From Neocallimastix lanati (nom. inval.) (lineage: Eukaryota; Neocallimastigomycota; Neocallimastigomycetes; Neocallimastigales; Neocallimastigaceae): DNA of 64,000 nt. The stretch is taken from positions 31,001 to 95,000 of the forward strand of contig JACVTC010000002.1 in NCBI GenBank assembly GCA_016946835.1. The letters are read 5' to 3'. The notes beneath the pieces were generated by a model that searched no databases, had not been told where the DNA came from, and saw only the letters and a program-made list of their open reading frames with translations. Positions 23,051-36,375 of this stretch are shown piece after piece (positions within the stretch are counted from its first letter, which is position 1; every line of letters starts with the position of its first letter). Made by a program: the position numbers and the translations under genes.

Positions 23051-24444
23051 TTATTGTGGACCAGCACTTTTAACAACAGAATTGTAAACATTATTAACAT
23101 TTTCAGTTGAATATTGATATGGAACTGAAGTAAGTCCATCAGTTCGAGTAATAGAATTGCTATTGGCTGTGGATCCGAAATCATTATTACGTTGAACAAC
23201 TGATCCTTCTTGTTTAGAATCAAGATTAGTGGAAATTGGTTTGTTAGCATTACGGAAAACGTTACCTTCTACTAAAGCTTTAGCTCCCATACGAATATTA
23301 ACTGAGGAAGCTTCTATATTTTCATAAACATTATTAAAGACATGACCAGTACCAAAACGAAGAGATGGAAGACGAGAACCAACATTCTTGAAGTAATTAT
23401 GATGGTAGGTAATATGTAATTTACCAGTATCTTCACTAGCATTACTATCACTATGACCAATTAAAGAAGCCTTGTAATGATCATGAACATAATTCCAAGA
23501 AATAGTAATGTAATCGGAAGCATGAGTGAAATCAATTAAACCATCATAATAATCTTTACCATGGTTTCTATCATTGAAGAATTCACAATGATCAACCCAA
23601 ATATTTGTAGATTTTTGAGCATTAATACAATCTTTATTAGAACCTAAACAATAACTGAATTTAAGATTTTGAATAATGATATTTTTAGCATTCTTAATCT
23701 TGAGACCAGCACCAGTAATACCTGAATTCTTATTAGCACCAATAAGAGAAGTGTTAGAATTGACAGTAACATCAGCATTAAGTTTAATAATTCCATTAAC
23801 TTTAATGATCTTAGCATCATTTCCTTTAAGAGCAGTTTCTAATTGAGATTGATTTGAAACAGTAATAGTTTGACCACCACTACCACCATTAGTACCACCA
23901 TTCATTGAAGCATAACCAATGACTCCTGAAGAAGCAGAAGCGTTAGATGTAGCATATTGAACATTTGGAGCATAACTATTATTTTGAGGAATAGAAGCAT
24001 TATTGATAGGGGCTTTATTATTGCCAGAGTTATTCACATTTGAATTATTCACATTTGAATTATTCACATTTGAATTATTAGCATTGGAAGGAGAAACTTC
24101 ATTTGAAGGAACACATTGAGAATACCATTGATTCATGGGTTTACAAGCATAACCAGAAGAACAACAAGTTACACCATTCCAAGTAGAACTAATTAAAAAA
24201 AATTTAGAAAAATATATGTATATAGAAAATATATAAAAAAAGAAAATTTTTATATTTCATAATTAATATGATTTATCTTCAAATTAAATATTATTTTTAA
24301 ATTTATATTAAATTTTTTCAAAATAATAATAAATAATTAAATAAATAATAAATACCCTCCACATTGACCAAATGGAGATACACAATTAGCAGCAAAAACG
24401 GAAGCGATATTAAATAAAGAAGATAAAATAATAACTGATTTCAT
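23051..24444 (-). CDS. Secreted CBM1-pectate lyase PL1, copy 4 (two exons)
   Basis: Predicted 408 residues. Exon 1 is 24444-24356, intron 24355-24189 (167 nt), exon 2 24188-23051, together 409 codons. It has signal peptide, CBM1, a linker with three NSNVN repeats, and a PL1 domain with WVDH and RLPSLR. It is the sister of copy 2. In exon 2 they differ only at GGNGG/GGSGG, KGNN/KGND, KLDAD/KLNAD and SAEN/STEN. The signal peptide reads MKSVIILSSLF instead of MKSFIIITSLF, and the CBM1 starts CVSPFG rather than CASPFG. Neither change affects a disulfide cysteine. Confidence 0.93.
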
Positions 24445-27400
24445 TTTTAATAATAATAAAAGACTAATGATTTATTAATAAAATTTAATATAATTATTTA
24501 ATATATATATTTTTTTATAATAAATTAATAAATTATTTTTTAATATGTAAATATTTTTTATTTATTTAATAAATATAAAATATATAATTATTAAAATAAA
24601 AAATAAAATAAAGAAAATTTACTGTATTTATAAAAAATTTTAAAATTTTTATAAATTTATAAATTTATAAATAATATTATTTAAATTAAAATATATGAAT
24701 ATTATGAAAGATATTCTTTAAAATTTTGACTAAAATTTAATTTCATTATAATATTAATATAATAAATGGAGGGAAAATTTTTATAAAGTTTATATATTAA
24801 TAATTTATTATATAATAAATTAAAAATTTATTAAAAAATTTTAATAAATATTAAAATATATTTTATTTTTTTTTAAATTACGAAATTATCATTATTAATT
24901 AATTATATATTTAAAAAAAATTCTTTTTAAACTAATAGGATATTTTTTATAAAATTATTCTTCAAATTTTTTTATTGTTATATAAATTAAAATAATATAA
25001 ATAAAATTTATACACTTTTGTACAGGTAAATTGCTTGCCGTTATTTGTGGTGTACATATTATTATTTAAGTTTTAAATTTTCTTTAATTAAACATTTTAT
25101 TATAATAAAGTTTTGTTTCATGTTATTATTCTAATTATTTATGTTTTATAATCATCATTATAAAATTTTTAATAATTATTGAATTAATATTAATAAATAT
25201 CTTTTATATTAATTTATTTATTATAAAATATTAAATATGGGAATACTTCTTTATTTATATTTATATAAATATATATTTATATATTTTATTAAATTTATTT
25301 AATATTAAATTAATAGTTTTATATGGAATTAATAAATATAAATACATATTTTATAATTTTATTTCAAATTTTTAAACTCTATAATGTTATAATAACGGCC
25401 AAATAAAAAAAATCTTTATTTTTTTTTTTAATCTTTGTTTTAAATAATAATTATAATTATATATTTTTTTTTTAATCTTTGTTTTAAATAATAATTATAA
25501 TTTTAAAAATAATTATAATTTTAACCTTAATAATACTAATAATAAAATTATTATTAATAAATTATCATTATAAACCTTTTAAAGTTATTTACTTCATATT
25601 TATAAATATATTTTTATTTATTTATCTATTAAATAATATATTAAATATGGGAATATTTCATAATATTTTCTTTTTTAGATTATATAAAGAATGCTATTTT
25701 ATAAGCTTATTGCTTTAATAAAAAGATAATAAACTTTAAATTATAATTTTTAATATAAATTGTTATATCTATTTTTAAACTATAATCATTTTTACTTATT
25801 GTAAAGTTTTATAATATTACTTTATAATCTTTTTTTTTAAAAGCTCTGGAAAATTTAACTTTCTTTTTTCAAAAAAAAAAAAAAAAAAAAATACAAGTTT
25901 TTAAAAATTTAAATATTATTTTTAAAAATTAATAATTATTTTTTTTGTTATATAATATATCAGTAATTTTTATATAAAAAAAATAAAAATAATTTAATAG
26001 TATTAGTATTAAATTCAATTACTTATAATATAAAAAAAAGTAGTATTAAATTCAATTACTTCTTTTTTTTTTTTTATGTTATTTATAATTTTTAATTTGT
26101 TTTCATTTAAATAATATTAATTTTTTATCTCTACTTATTATTTTGTCCTTTTTTATTTTAATCTTTTTATTTTTATATTAATTTTAATATATACAATATT
26201 TGTTTTCTTTTCTTACTATAAATATAAATCACAGCATAATAATAATTATTAAATAATTATTATTTGTTTATTGATTATTATTATTACTATTATCTTTATA
26301 TTTATATTTTTAATTTTCATTAATTTAATATATATAAAAAATATATTGTATTGTTTTCTCTGTATAAATATAAATTATTTCATAGTATAAAATTAATGGT
26401 AAAAAATATTAATAAATATTTAATTCATTCTTTATTTAATATTCAAACAAAATTAAATATTATATAAAAGTAAATACAATAAAGTTTTTAGAAATAAAAA
26501 TATTTATTATAATTATATGAAGGTTATATGAAATATTTCGTTTTTATTTATTAAAATTTTTTATTGTATAATAAATATTAACATATAGAATTGTTATGGT
26601 AATAAGTAAATTATAAATTATGTATTTCTTTGAAAATTATTAAATATTAAATATAATATAATTTTGAAGTTTCTGTTTCATGTTTTAATTATTTTTAATT
26701 AAAATAAAATTATTCTGTTATTTATTTTCATTATATGTATTTTTTCCATTATTAATTAGTTAATTTCATATTTATAAATATTAAATATAGTTATTTTTTT
26801 TATTAAATAATATCAAATATGAGAAAGTCATTTTTTTTTATTTACTATTATATTCATTATTTCGTTTGAACTTAATATATATAATAAATTATAATTTTTA
26901 ATAAATTTAAGGTTTAAAATTATACATATAAAAATATTTATTTATAAACTTTAATTTTATATATTTATATATTTTTAAAAGAATTAAGTTTTATCATATT
27001 TGTAACAAATTAAAAAAAAAAAAAAAAAAAAAAAGAAAATAAATAAAATATAAATAAATTATAAATAAAAAATTAATATATAATAATAATATTAATATTT
27101 ATATTTTTTAAAAATATTAAGTAAATTTTACAAGTAATATTTAATAAAATGTAACAAATAAAGAATTAAAATAGAAATAAAAAAATAAAGTATTATTCCT
27201 TCTATAATATTTACAATTATTAAGTTTAATAATCAAAATTTATTATATTTTATTTATTTTTGTTTCAAAATTCTAATTTTATAATATCATATTAAAATAG
27301 TTTTTAAGTTCTGACACAAATCTTTTTTTTTTATTTATTTTTTTCCCGCTATTCTGAAAGTATATGTTTGGAGAAAATATTTACTATATAATTAAAAAAA

Positions 27401-27867
27401 AAATTTTTTTATTAAATATTTTAATAATTAAATAATAATATTTAAATTTATAATTATTATATATATTATAATTTCATATAATATAATAAAAGGGTAACTA
27501 AAAAAAGAATGTTTCTTATTTACTTTTTGTTTGAAAATAGATTTATTAATAAACTAATAATTAATATTAAAATAATTTTTATTATGAAAATTGTAATATT
27601 TTTTTTTTAATTCATAAATAATCCTTTTCAGGGATTACTAAAAAATTATAATAATAATATTTTAATTTGTTTTTAACCTTTTGAATATTTAATTTTTTTA
27701 ATTAGATCATTCTATTTCAAAAAGATATATAGAATATAAATAAAATTTTAATATCATTATAAATAATTCAAATAAAATATTTTATATATTTTTATTTATA
27801 TATTATCTTAATTAATTAATCTTTCAATGTTCTCAAGATAAATTTCCCTAAATTTTTCATAGAGTTC

Positions 27868-27916
<49 letters not shown>

Positions 27917-28659
27917 TTTTATAGATATATATAAATATTTATATCAATTTATAATTTTTTTAAAATTAAATAAAAATTATTTGATACGAACATCATGAAT
28001 TTTTAATTATTATAACATTATTAATAAAAAGCATTAATATTAGAAATTAACATTTTTTTCATTATTATTATATAATATAAAATCCTTTTAATGAATTAAC
28101 TTAACATAAAGACATTAGTATGTATAATTATTTAATTTATTATTATATAAAATATTATTTTTAAAATATTAAGTAAAGTAAAGATCTTATAAAAAAAACT
28201 TTTTTAATTAAAAAATAATTACAATATTTTGAAAAATAAATAAAATTTTAGATAATTCTTTAAAAGTTAGGTTTATATTAATAAAATATATTTAATTCAT
28301 TTTTAATAATTCATTCTATGAAATATTAATTTTTAAATAATAATTTTTTTAATGAACATTAATTTTTTTATTTCACATTATAATATTCATAGTATAATAT
28401 ATATCATTTTAAATTTTTACATAATAATAATAATAGTATAATAATCCATAAATTATTATATACATTTAACTTTTGAAAATAAAATAAAAAAATGAAATAG
28501 TTTTATCAATAACATATTTAAAAAAAAGAAAATATTTTTTTAAAAAAAATAATAAAAATATCATTATAGTGAATAATTATTTTTATTATTCCTAAAAATA
28601 AATATTTATTTATAAAAAATATTAAATTATTAAAATTTAATTTTATAATAATTAACTTC
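24445..28659. repeat. Intergenic spacer between pectate lyase copies 4 and 5
   Basis: No gene is supported. It is the near-identical paralogue of 13693-17872. The conserved upstream block is at 25018-25070, 575 bp above the ATG. It includes an uninterrupted ~43-T run at 27872-27914 that is only about 19 T in the paralogue near 17107. Confidence 0.75.
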
Positions 28660-30131
28660 TTATTGTGGACCAGCACTTTTAACAACAGAATTATAAACAT
28701 TATTAACATTTTCAGCTGAATATTGATATGGAACTGATGTAAGTCCATCAGTTCGAGTAATAGAATTACTATTGGCTGTGGATCCGAAATCATTATTACG
28801 TTGAACAACTGATCCTTCTTGTTTAGAATCAAGATTAGTGGAAATTGGTTTGTTAGCATTACGGAAAACGTTTCCTTCTACTAAAGCTTTAGCTCCCATA
28901 CGAATATTAACTGAAGAAGTATCTATATTTTCATAAACATTATTAAAGACATGACCAGTACCAAAACGAAGAGATGGAAGACGAGAACCAACATTCTTGA
29001 AGTAATTATGATGGTAGGTAATATGTAATTTACCAGTATCTTCACTAGCATTACTATCACTATGACCAATTAAAGAAGCCTTGTAATGATCATGAACATA
29101 ATTCCAAGAAATAGTAATGTAATCGGAAGCATGAGTGAAATCAATTAAACCATCATAATAATCTTTACCATGATTTCTATCATTGAAGAATTCACAATGA
29201 TCAACCCAAATATTTGTAGATTTTTGAGCATTAATACAATCTTTATTAGAACCTAAACAATAACTGAATTTAAGATTTTGAATAATGATATTTTTAGCAT
29301 TCTTAATCTTGAGACCAGCACCAGTAATACCTGAATTCTTATTAGCACCAATAAGAGAAGTATTAGAATTGACAGTAACATCAGCATTAAGTTTAATAAT
29401 TCCATTAACTTTAATGATCTTAGCATTATTTCCTTTAAGAGCAGTTTCTAATTGAGATTGATTTGAAACAGTAATAGTTTGACCACCACTACCACCATTA
29501 GTACCACCATTCATTGAAGCATAACCAATGACTCCTGAAGAAGCAGAAGCGTTAGATGTAGCATATTGAACATTTGGAGCATAATTATTATTTTGAGGAA
29601 TAGAAGCATTATTGATAGGGGCTTTATTATTGCCAGAGTTATTCACATTTGAATTATTCACATTTGAATTATTCACATTTGAATTATTCACATTTGAATT
29701 ATTCACATTTGAATTATTCACATTTGAATTATTCACATTTGAATTATTCACATTTGAATTATTAGCATTGGAAGAAGGAGAAACTTCATTTGAAGGAACA
29801 CATTGAGAATACCATTGATTCATGGGTTTACAAGCATAACCAGAAGAACAACAAGTTACACCATTCCAAGTAGAACTAATTAAAAATAATTAAAAAAATA
29901 TATGTATATAGAAAATATATAAAAAAAAGAAAATTTTTATATTTCATAATTAACATGATTTATCTTCAAATTAAATATTATTTTAAAATTTATATAAAAT
30001 TTTTCAAAATAATAATAAATAATTAAATAATTAAATAAATACCCTCCGCATTGACCAAATGGAGATGCACAATTAGCAGCAAAAACGGAAGCGATATTAA
30101 ATAAAGAAGTTAAAATAATAAATGATTTCAT
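28660..30131 (-). CDS. Secreted CBM1-pectate lyase PL1, copy 5 (two exons)
   Basis: Predicted 434 residues, the longest copy. Exon 1 is 30131-30043, intron 30042-29876 (167 nt), exon 2 29875-28660, together 435 codons. It has signal peptide, CBM1 and PL1 motifs as in the other copies. The extra length is entirely in the linker, where the 15-bp unit encoding NSNVN is present eight times (three or four in the other copies). ENIDTSS and the 3' flank make it the sister of copy 3. All PL1 catalytic-region motifs are unchanged, so selection appears to hold the domain while the linker varies. Confidence 0.93.
29638..29762. repeat. 15-bp coding minisatellite in the copy 5 linker
   Basis: Eight tandem units of ATTCACATTTGAATT on the plus strand encode NSNVN on the minus strand. 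Copies 2, 3 and 4 have three, four and three units at the same place. Confidence 0.95.
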
Positions 30132-31159
30132 TTTTAATAACTATAAAAGATAAATGATTTATTAATAAAATATAATTATTTAATATATATATTTTTTTAT
30201 ATTTTTAATAAGTAAATATTTTTTATTTATTTAATAATTATAAAATATATTATTATTTACAAATACCAAAATAAAAAAAGATAAAGAAAATTTACTGTAT
30301 TTATAAAAAATTTTAATATTTTTATAAAAATTATAAATTAATGAAAAGTACTATATATATTAATTAAAATATATGAATATTATAAATAAATAAATAATAA
30401 CAATATTTAAAAATTTAGACTAAAATTTAATTTCATTATAATATTAATATAATAAATGGAGGGAAAATTTTTATAAAGTTTATATATTAATAATTTATTA
30501 TATAATAAATTAAAAATTTATTAATAAATTTTAATAAATATTAAAATATATTTTATTTTTTTTAAATTAATTATCATTATTAATAAATTATATATTTAAA
30601 AAAAATTCTTTTTAAACTAATAGGATATTTTTTATAAAATTATTCTTCAAATTTTTTTATTGTTATATAAATTAAAATAATATAAATAAAATTTATACAC
30701 TTTTGTACAGGTAAATTGCTTGCCGTTATTTGTGGTGTACATATTATTATTTAAGTTTACAATTTTCTTTAATTAAATATTATATTATATTAAAGTTTTG
30801 TTTCATGTTAATATTCTTATTATTTATAAATAATATTTATGTTTTATTATCATTATAAATTTTTCATGATTATTTACTTAATATTAATAAATATCTTTTC
30901 TATAAATTTATTGATAAAAAAAATATTAAATATGGGAATACTTCTATATGTATTTAAATAAATATATATATTTTTAAATTATTTAATATAAAATTAATAG
31001 ATTTAAATGAAATTAATATATGCAAATGCATGTTTTATTATTATATTTTAGACCTCCTTATCGTTACACAAAAATTGTCTTGAATCCGATTTTTATTGGA
31101 GGGCATTGTTGAAATTATAACTGAATTTTTTTATTATAAAATAAAATATTTATTTAATT

Positions 31160-31195
<36 letters not shown>

Positions 31196-31248
31196 TATAA
31201 TAAAAAATTACAGTTATAAATAAATATGAAAATATTTTATTTTATTTT
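30132..31248. promoter_or_regulatory. Upstream region of copy 5
   Basis: It holds the copy 5 promoter region and the last instance of the conserved block (GTACAGGTAAATTGCTTGCCG near 30712). Homology to the other units continues to about 31040 (AAATATGGGAATACTTC) and then stops, which marks the right edge of the duplicated array. 31152-31197 is an ATTT tetranucleotide run. Confidence 0.5.
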
Positions 31249-31680
31249 TGTGTCATTTCGCAAAATTTCATTTCTCAAAAGTTTGATTTCGGAAAATTTT
31301 AATAAATAGATAAATAAATAATAAAATAAATAAATAAAAAATAAAAGAAATAAAAAATAAAAAATAAAAAATAAAAAATAAAAAAAAAAAAAAAAAAAAA
31401 TAAAAAAATAAAAAAAAAAAAAAAAATATAAAAAATAAAAAAAAAAAAAATAATAAAAAAAAAATAAAAAAAATAAAAAAATAAAAAAAATATAAAAAAT
31501 ATAAAAAATAAAAAAAAAAAAAATAATAAAAAAAAAATAAAAAAAATAAAAAAATAAAAAAAATATAAAAAATATAAAAAATATAAAAAATATAAAAAAT
31601 ATAAAAAAAAAAAAATAGATTCCACCTAAAATCATCCTAACTTTGTGCTACTTTTAACTCCCTTTTTTATGATGTCCTCA

Positions 31681-31725
<45 letters not shown>

Positions 31726-32270
31726 AGATTATTTATAAATATTTCTTTTATTAAAAAATTTTATTAGTAATTTAAGATTTTTTAAAATACTGCGCAAGGA
31801 CTTAAAAGTAAAAATGGTCAATTAATTATTGAAATATTATATTTTAATTTTAATAATTATATTTTAATTTTAATAATTATAACTTTTAAATTATTAATAT
31901 TTATTTTTTATATATATAAATAATAATATTAATCATATATATTTATTGAAATATTATAAACGTTTAAAATGTATAATAAAATATTTTATTTTTTTAAAGC
32001 TTTAATTCTAATGTATATTTATTATTATATAATGTATATATATATATATATATATTTTTCTTTTTTTTAAAAAATTAAATTTTAAATTTATTTATTTATT
32101 ATAGTTTTATTTATTTATTTTTATTTATTTAGTTATTTATTTAAATTAAATAAATTATTTATTTGTTTTACTATTAATTAATTTATTTATTTATTAACTT
32201 TTTTAAAAAATTTTACGAAATGAAACTTTCTGAAATGAAATTTTTTATGTAAATTTTTCGAAATGCACCT
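31249..32270. repeat. Inverted-repeat-bounded block, possible non-autonomous transposon
   Basis: The left end (31249-31300) and the reverse complement of the right end (32209-32270) share a similar string of TTTCG-AAAATTT and CATTTC modules (GTGTCATTTCGCAAAATTTC against GTGCATTTCGAAAAATTT). The interior is low complexity with no protein-coding signal. No target duplication was identified. Confidence 0.35.
31320..31617. repeat. Low-complexity A/T tract
   Basis: Almost pure A with single T interruptions (AAAAAATA-type units), followed at 31683-31722 by a 40-T run. The long Phe/Tyr/Ile-only open frames on the minus strand here are an artefact of composition. Confidence 0.9.
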
Positions 32271-33264
32271 CCCCTGAATAAAATTATTTTATATTAATAA
32301 ATTACATAAATAGTCAATATAACTTCTCCCAGTTAGAGATACTGAACCACCGCATTCAGTTATCATATAGGAATAATTAATTTATTTTTATGTAAACTAT
32401 TAATATTTACAATTTATTAATAATTAAAGTTTTTATGTTCATTTGATTATATTATTAATTTTATCACAATTAATAACAAAAATATATTTATTAATATTAT
32501 AATATTATTCTAAAGTTAGAAATTTTATATTCAATTATATTTTCATATTCTTTAATGCTATATTAAAAATATATTAAATTAAGTTATGAACTCCATTAAT
32601 CTTTAAAAGAAAAAGTGAAAATAAGCATTTAGAATAGGACAATTTATGAAGAGAAGAAATCATTAGTCAAAAAAATAATGAAGTGCTATTCATAAATTAA
32701 ATAATAAACAATTAATATTGTTAAGTTGGATCAATGAAAATATAAACTTCTTTGAATAATAAATAAATTTTTGTGTAATTATTTATAAAATAAATTTCGT
32801 TGTAAAATTAATAGTTTATTTTTAATTATAAAAAAAAAATAAGCAAACCTTTTTTTTTATAATTAATATAGTTCATAACTTAATTTAATATATTTTTAAT
32901 ATAATTTTAAGCATATAATAATATAATTTAATATAAATTTTCAAATATATTAATTTGATACATTTGTGTTCATTTTCTTTGTTTACATTTTTTCATAAAA
33001 TTTACTTAACATTTTGAAAATTCTTTGTTAATAATAATAATTATTTTTAAGCACCGCCACTGTTTATTATACCATATAATATAATAAATATTATAGGGTA
33101 TAATAAACGAATAAAGTTTACTTAAAGTAAATGAATGAAACAAATAAATATCAATAAATATATAAAACAAAAACAAAATAAAACCAAATTAATCCTTAAA
33201 AAAAAAAAAAAAAAAAAATTAATAAAACAAAATAGAAATTTATTTTTCATAAAAAAAAAATAAG
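32271..33264. other. Intergenic DNA upstream of the LRR gene
   Basis: A/T-rich with no gene seen. The last ~60 bp before ATG 33265 are nearly pure A (AAAACAAAAACAAAATAAAACC, then long A runs), typical of a 5' leader in such genomes. The stretch also has a locally richer word near 32330 (TCTCCCAGTTAGAG) and 33050 (AAGCACCGCCACTG) of unknown meaning. Confidence 0.3.
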
Positions 33265-35879
33265 ATGAAATTTTTAAATTTAGTATTACTATTAGCATTA
33301 ACTATTACCGGTTTGTGTGGTACAATTGATTATGAAGAACCCATTAATGAAACTTCCACAATTGTTGATGAAATTCCCACAATTGATGATTTTACCACAA
33401 TTAATCCAACCTGTATAGTTGATGTTACTTCAACTTCTACAGTTTATGTAACTTCTACAGTCGATGTAACTAAAACAGTTGATGTAACAAAAACAGTTGA
33501 TGTAACTAAAACAGTTGATGTAACTAGAACAGTTGATGTAACTAGAACAGTTGATGTAACTAGAACAGTTGAGATAACTGTATATCCTACACCAACTATT
33601 GATATTGTTCCAACAATTATATGTAATGATTTAGATTGCTTGGACGATAATAATCCATATGAAATTTCTTCAGTGTGTGTATTTAAATCATTAATGTTTT
33701 TAAATGTTTATAATTTATAAATTAAAATATTAATTTTTAGAAATGAATAATTTATTTATTTATTTATTTATTTATTATTTTAATAATTATATTTAAATAG
33801 AAATTTAGAATCCCAAGATTTGAACGAAATTCCAAGTAAAATTTTTGAATTAAAAAATTTAGAAGTTTTGTAAGTATTACTTATTTAATAATGTGAAAAA
33901 ATAAATATATATTTCAAAATAAATAATATGCTTTTTTTATTGATATTTTAAATTTAAAATTATTTTTTTATATAATGTGAAAAAATAATTATATATTTAA
34001 AAATAAATAATATGCTTTTCTTATTGATATTTTAAATTTAAAATTATTTTTTTATTTAAAAATTAGAGAATTATCAAGAAATCACATTACCACTATTCCC
34101 AAAGAAATTGGTAATTTAAAAAAGCTTAAATCCATGTAAGTATTAATTAAATTCATAAAATATGAAAATATATATATTTATGTAAATATTTAAAAATATT
34201 TATTTTTATTAATATAAGTTTTTTTTTTTTTTATATTCTATTTTTAATAATATAGAAGGATAGATGTTAATGATATTACTGCTATTCCTGAAGAAATTGG
34301 TAATTTAATAAATCTTGAATATTTGTAAGTATTAGTTAAAAAAAAAAATAATAATAATTGTAATAATAATAAAAAATAAAAAAAAATTATTCATCTATTT
34401 ATTTATTTATTTATTTATTCATTCATCTATTTATTTATTTATTTATTAAAATTTCATATCTAAATTTAAATAAAACTATATTAAATTGTAGATATTTGCA
34501 TTATAACGATATTACTACTATTCCCAAAGAAATTGGAAAATTAAAAAATCTTATTCATTTGTAAGTATTATTTATATTTAAAAATATTAAAAATATATAT
34601 ATATATATATATAAATATTTGAAAAAATTTGTAGTATTATTTATATTTAAAAATATTAAATATATATATATATATAAATATTTGAAAAAATTTGTAGTAA
34701 TTAATTTTTATAAAAAAAATTTCTTTATCTATTTTTTTTTTCTTTTTTTTTTTAAAAAAAAATATATATATATATAATAATATAGGGATTTACAATGTAA
34801 TAAAATTGAAAGTATTCCTAAAGAAATTGGCAATTTAAAAAAGCTTGAATGGTTGTAAGTATTTAATAATAAATTATATTTAAATGATAAAAGATTAATC
34901 AAATAGTTCAAATTTTTAATTTTTATTTTAATTTATTTTATTTTATTTTAATTTATTTTATTTTATTTTTTTTTTTTTATTTTGTTTTTTTTTTTTTATT
35001 AAATTTATTTTTATCTTAATTTTAAAATAATATTTTTTAACAAATATAGAAATTTATATGACAATAAAATAACCACTATTCCTGATGAATTTTGGAATTT
35101 GAGAAGCCTTACTTATTTGTAATCATTAATTATATTTTCAAAATTATGAAATATATATATTGAAAATATTTTTAATGTTTATTGTTGTTTATAAATTTTT
35201 TTATTATTATTTAATATAACAATGTAGGCATTTAGGTTATAATCAAATTAAATCTCTTTCTCATAATATTGGTAATTTAATAAATCTTAGGGATTTGTAA
35301 GTATTTAATATATTTAATAAGCTTGAAACAATAAAAAAAAATTCTATTTCCTAATAATATGAATTTAAAATGACAACTTATTTATAATAAAGATATTTAG
35401 ATAATAATAAAATTACCTCTTATCCTAAAGAAATTGGTTATTTAAAAAATCTTGATTGGTTGTAAGTACTTTAATAATTTATTATTTTAAAATAAGCTAA
35501 TTCTAAAATAACCATTGTATAATAATGTAGATCGATAGGTATAAGAAATGACCGTAACGCCTATATTCCAAGAGAAATTTGTGATAATTTGGGATAGTGA
35601 GTATATAATATAACCATAAATATAAAATTTTTTTAATATATATTAATATATTAATTTTTAAAATTTTTAATATTAAAATATATTATTAAAAATAATAATT
35701 ATAATTTATTAAATAATAATTTTTTTCAAATTAGTAAATTAATGTAAGTATTTATCATTTAATTAATGAATATAAAAAAATCAAAAATAAGTAATATCTA
35801 TAAAATTATTAATTAATTATTAAATTTTAATATATTTTAATTATTTATATCATATAGGAATTACAAAAATTTCTGTTAA
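33265..35879 (+). CDS. Secreted leucine-rich-repeat protein, 12 exons
   Basis: Predicted 352 residues from exons 33265-33674, 33801-33869, 34067-34135, 34256-34324, 34492-34560, 34786-34854, 35050-35118, 35228-35296, 35393-35461, 35531-35596, 35735-35743 and 35858-35879 (1059 nt). Residues 1-19 are a signal peptide. Next comes an acidic/Thr-rich region with a six-residue repeat (TVDVTK/TVDVTR, about residues 72-110). Exons 2-9 are each 69 nt in the same phase and encode one 23-residue LRR of the form L-x-x-N-x-I-x-x-I-P-K-E-I-G-N-L-x-x-L. Seven of these eight introns start GTAAGT; the intron after 35118 starts GTAATC. The exon 9 acceptor is an AAAG rather than a TAG. It is likely a secreted or surface recognition/binding protein; ligand unknown. 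Splicing is inferred from frame and repeat periodicity. Confidence 0.82.
35735..35743 (+). other. Predicted 9-nt micro-exon of the LRR gene
   Basis: TAAATTAAT is bounded by TTAG on the left and GTAAGT on the right. It keeps phase and changes the junction codon: included, the C-terminus reads NLGYKLMNYKNFC then stop; skipped, exon 10 joined to exon 12 gives TAG at once. Confidence 0.55.
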
Positions 35880-36320
35880 AAAGGAAAAAAAAAAAAATAA
35901 ACACTTCAATATTTAATAATAATAAAAGTAAAAATAAATAAAGGAATTATAATAATAAAAAAAAATTCTGCTAAATTTTTTAACAGAATTTTTGTCGGAA
36001 TTTTATTATCATTATTATATATATTGGATTCATCTTCATTCTTATTCTATAATAGTCAATTAAATTCAATATATATAGAAATGGTTAATATTAATTATAA
36101 AAATTTAAATAATTATTAATTAATAAATTGTATTTAAATTTTTAAAAATGTTAAAGAAGAAATAAAATACCTAATTCAATAATACTAACTGAATTTTTTA
36201 ATGAAGTTTCAGAACCATAAAAAAAAATTTTGTGGTATATAATATTTATTAATTATGGTTCGTTTAAAAAGTCATAACAATAGTAATATATTTTTTAATA
36301 TATGTTATAAAATTAAAATA

Positions 36321-36375
<55 letters not shown>

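Noticed and set aside
29612-29806. Plus-strand frame with ELFTF repeats
   Set aside because: Antisense of the NSNVN minisatellite in the lyase linker.
31237-31635. 132- and 108-codon minus-strand frames of Phe/Tyr/Ile/Leu, looking like a membrane protein
   Set aside because: Translation of an almost pure A tract; composition is entirely that of the repeat.
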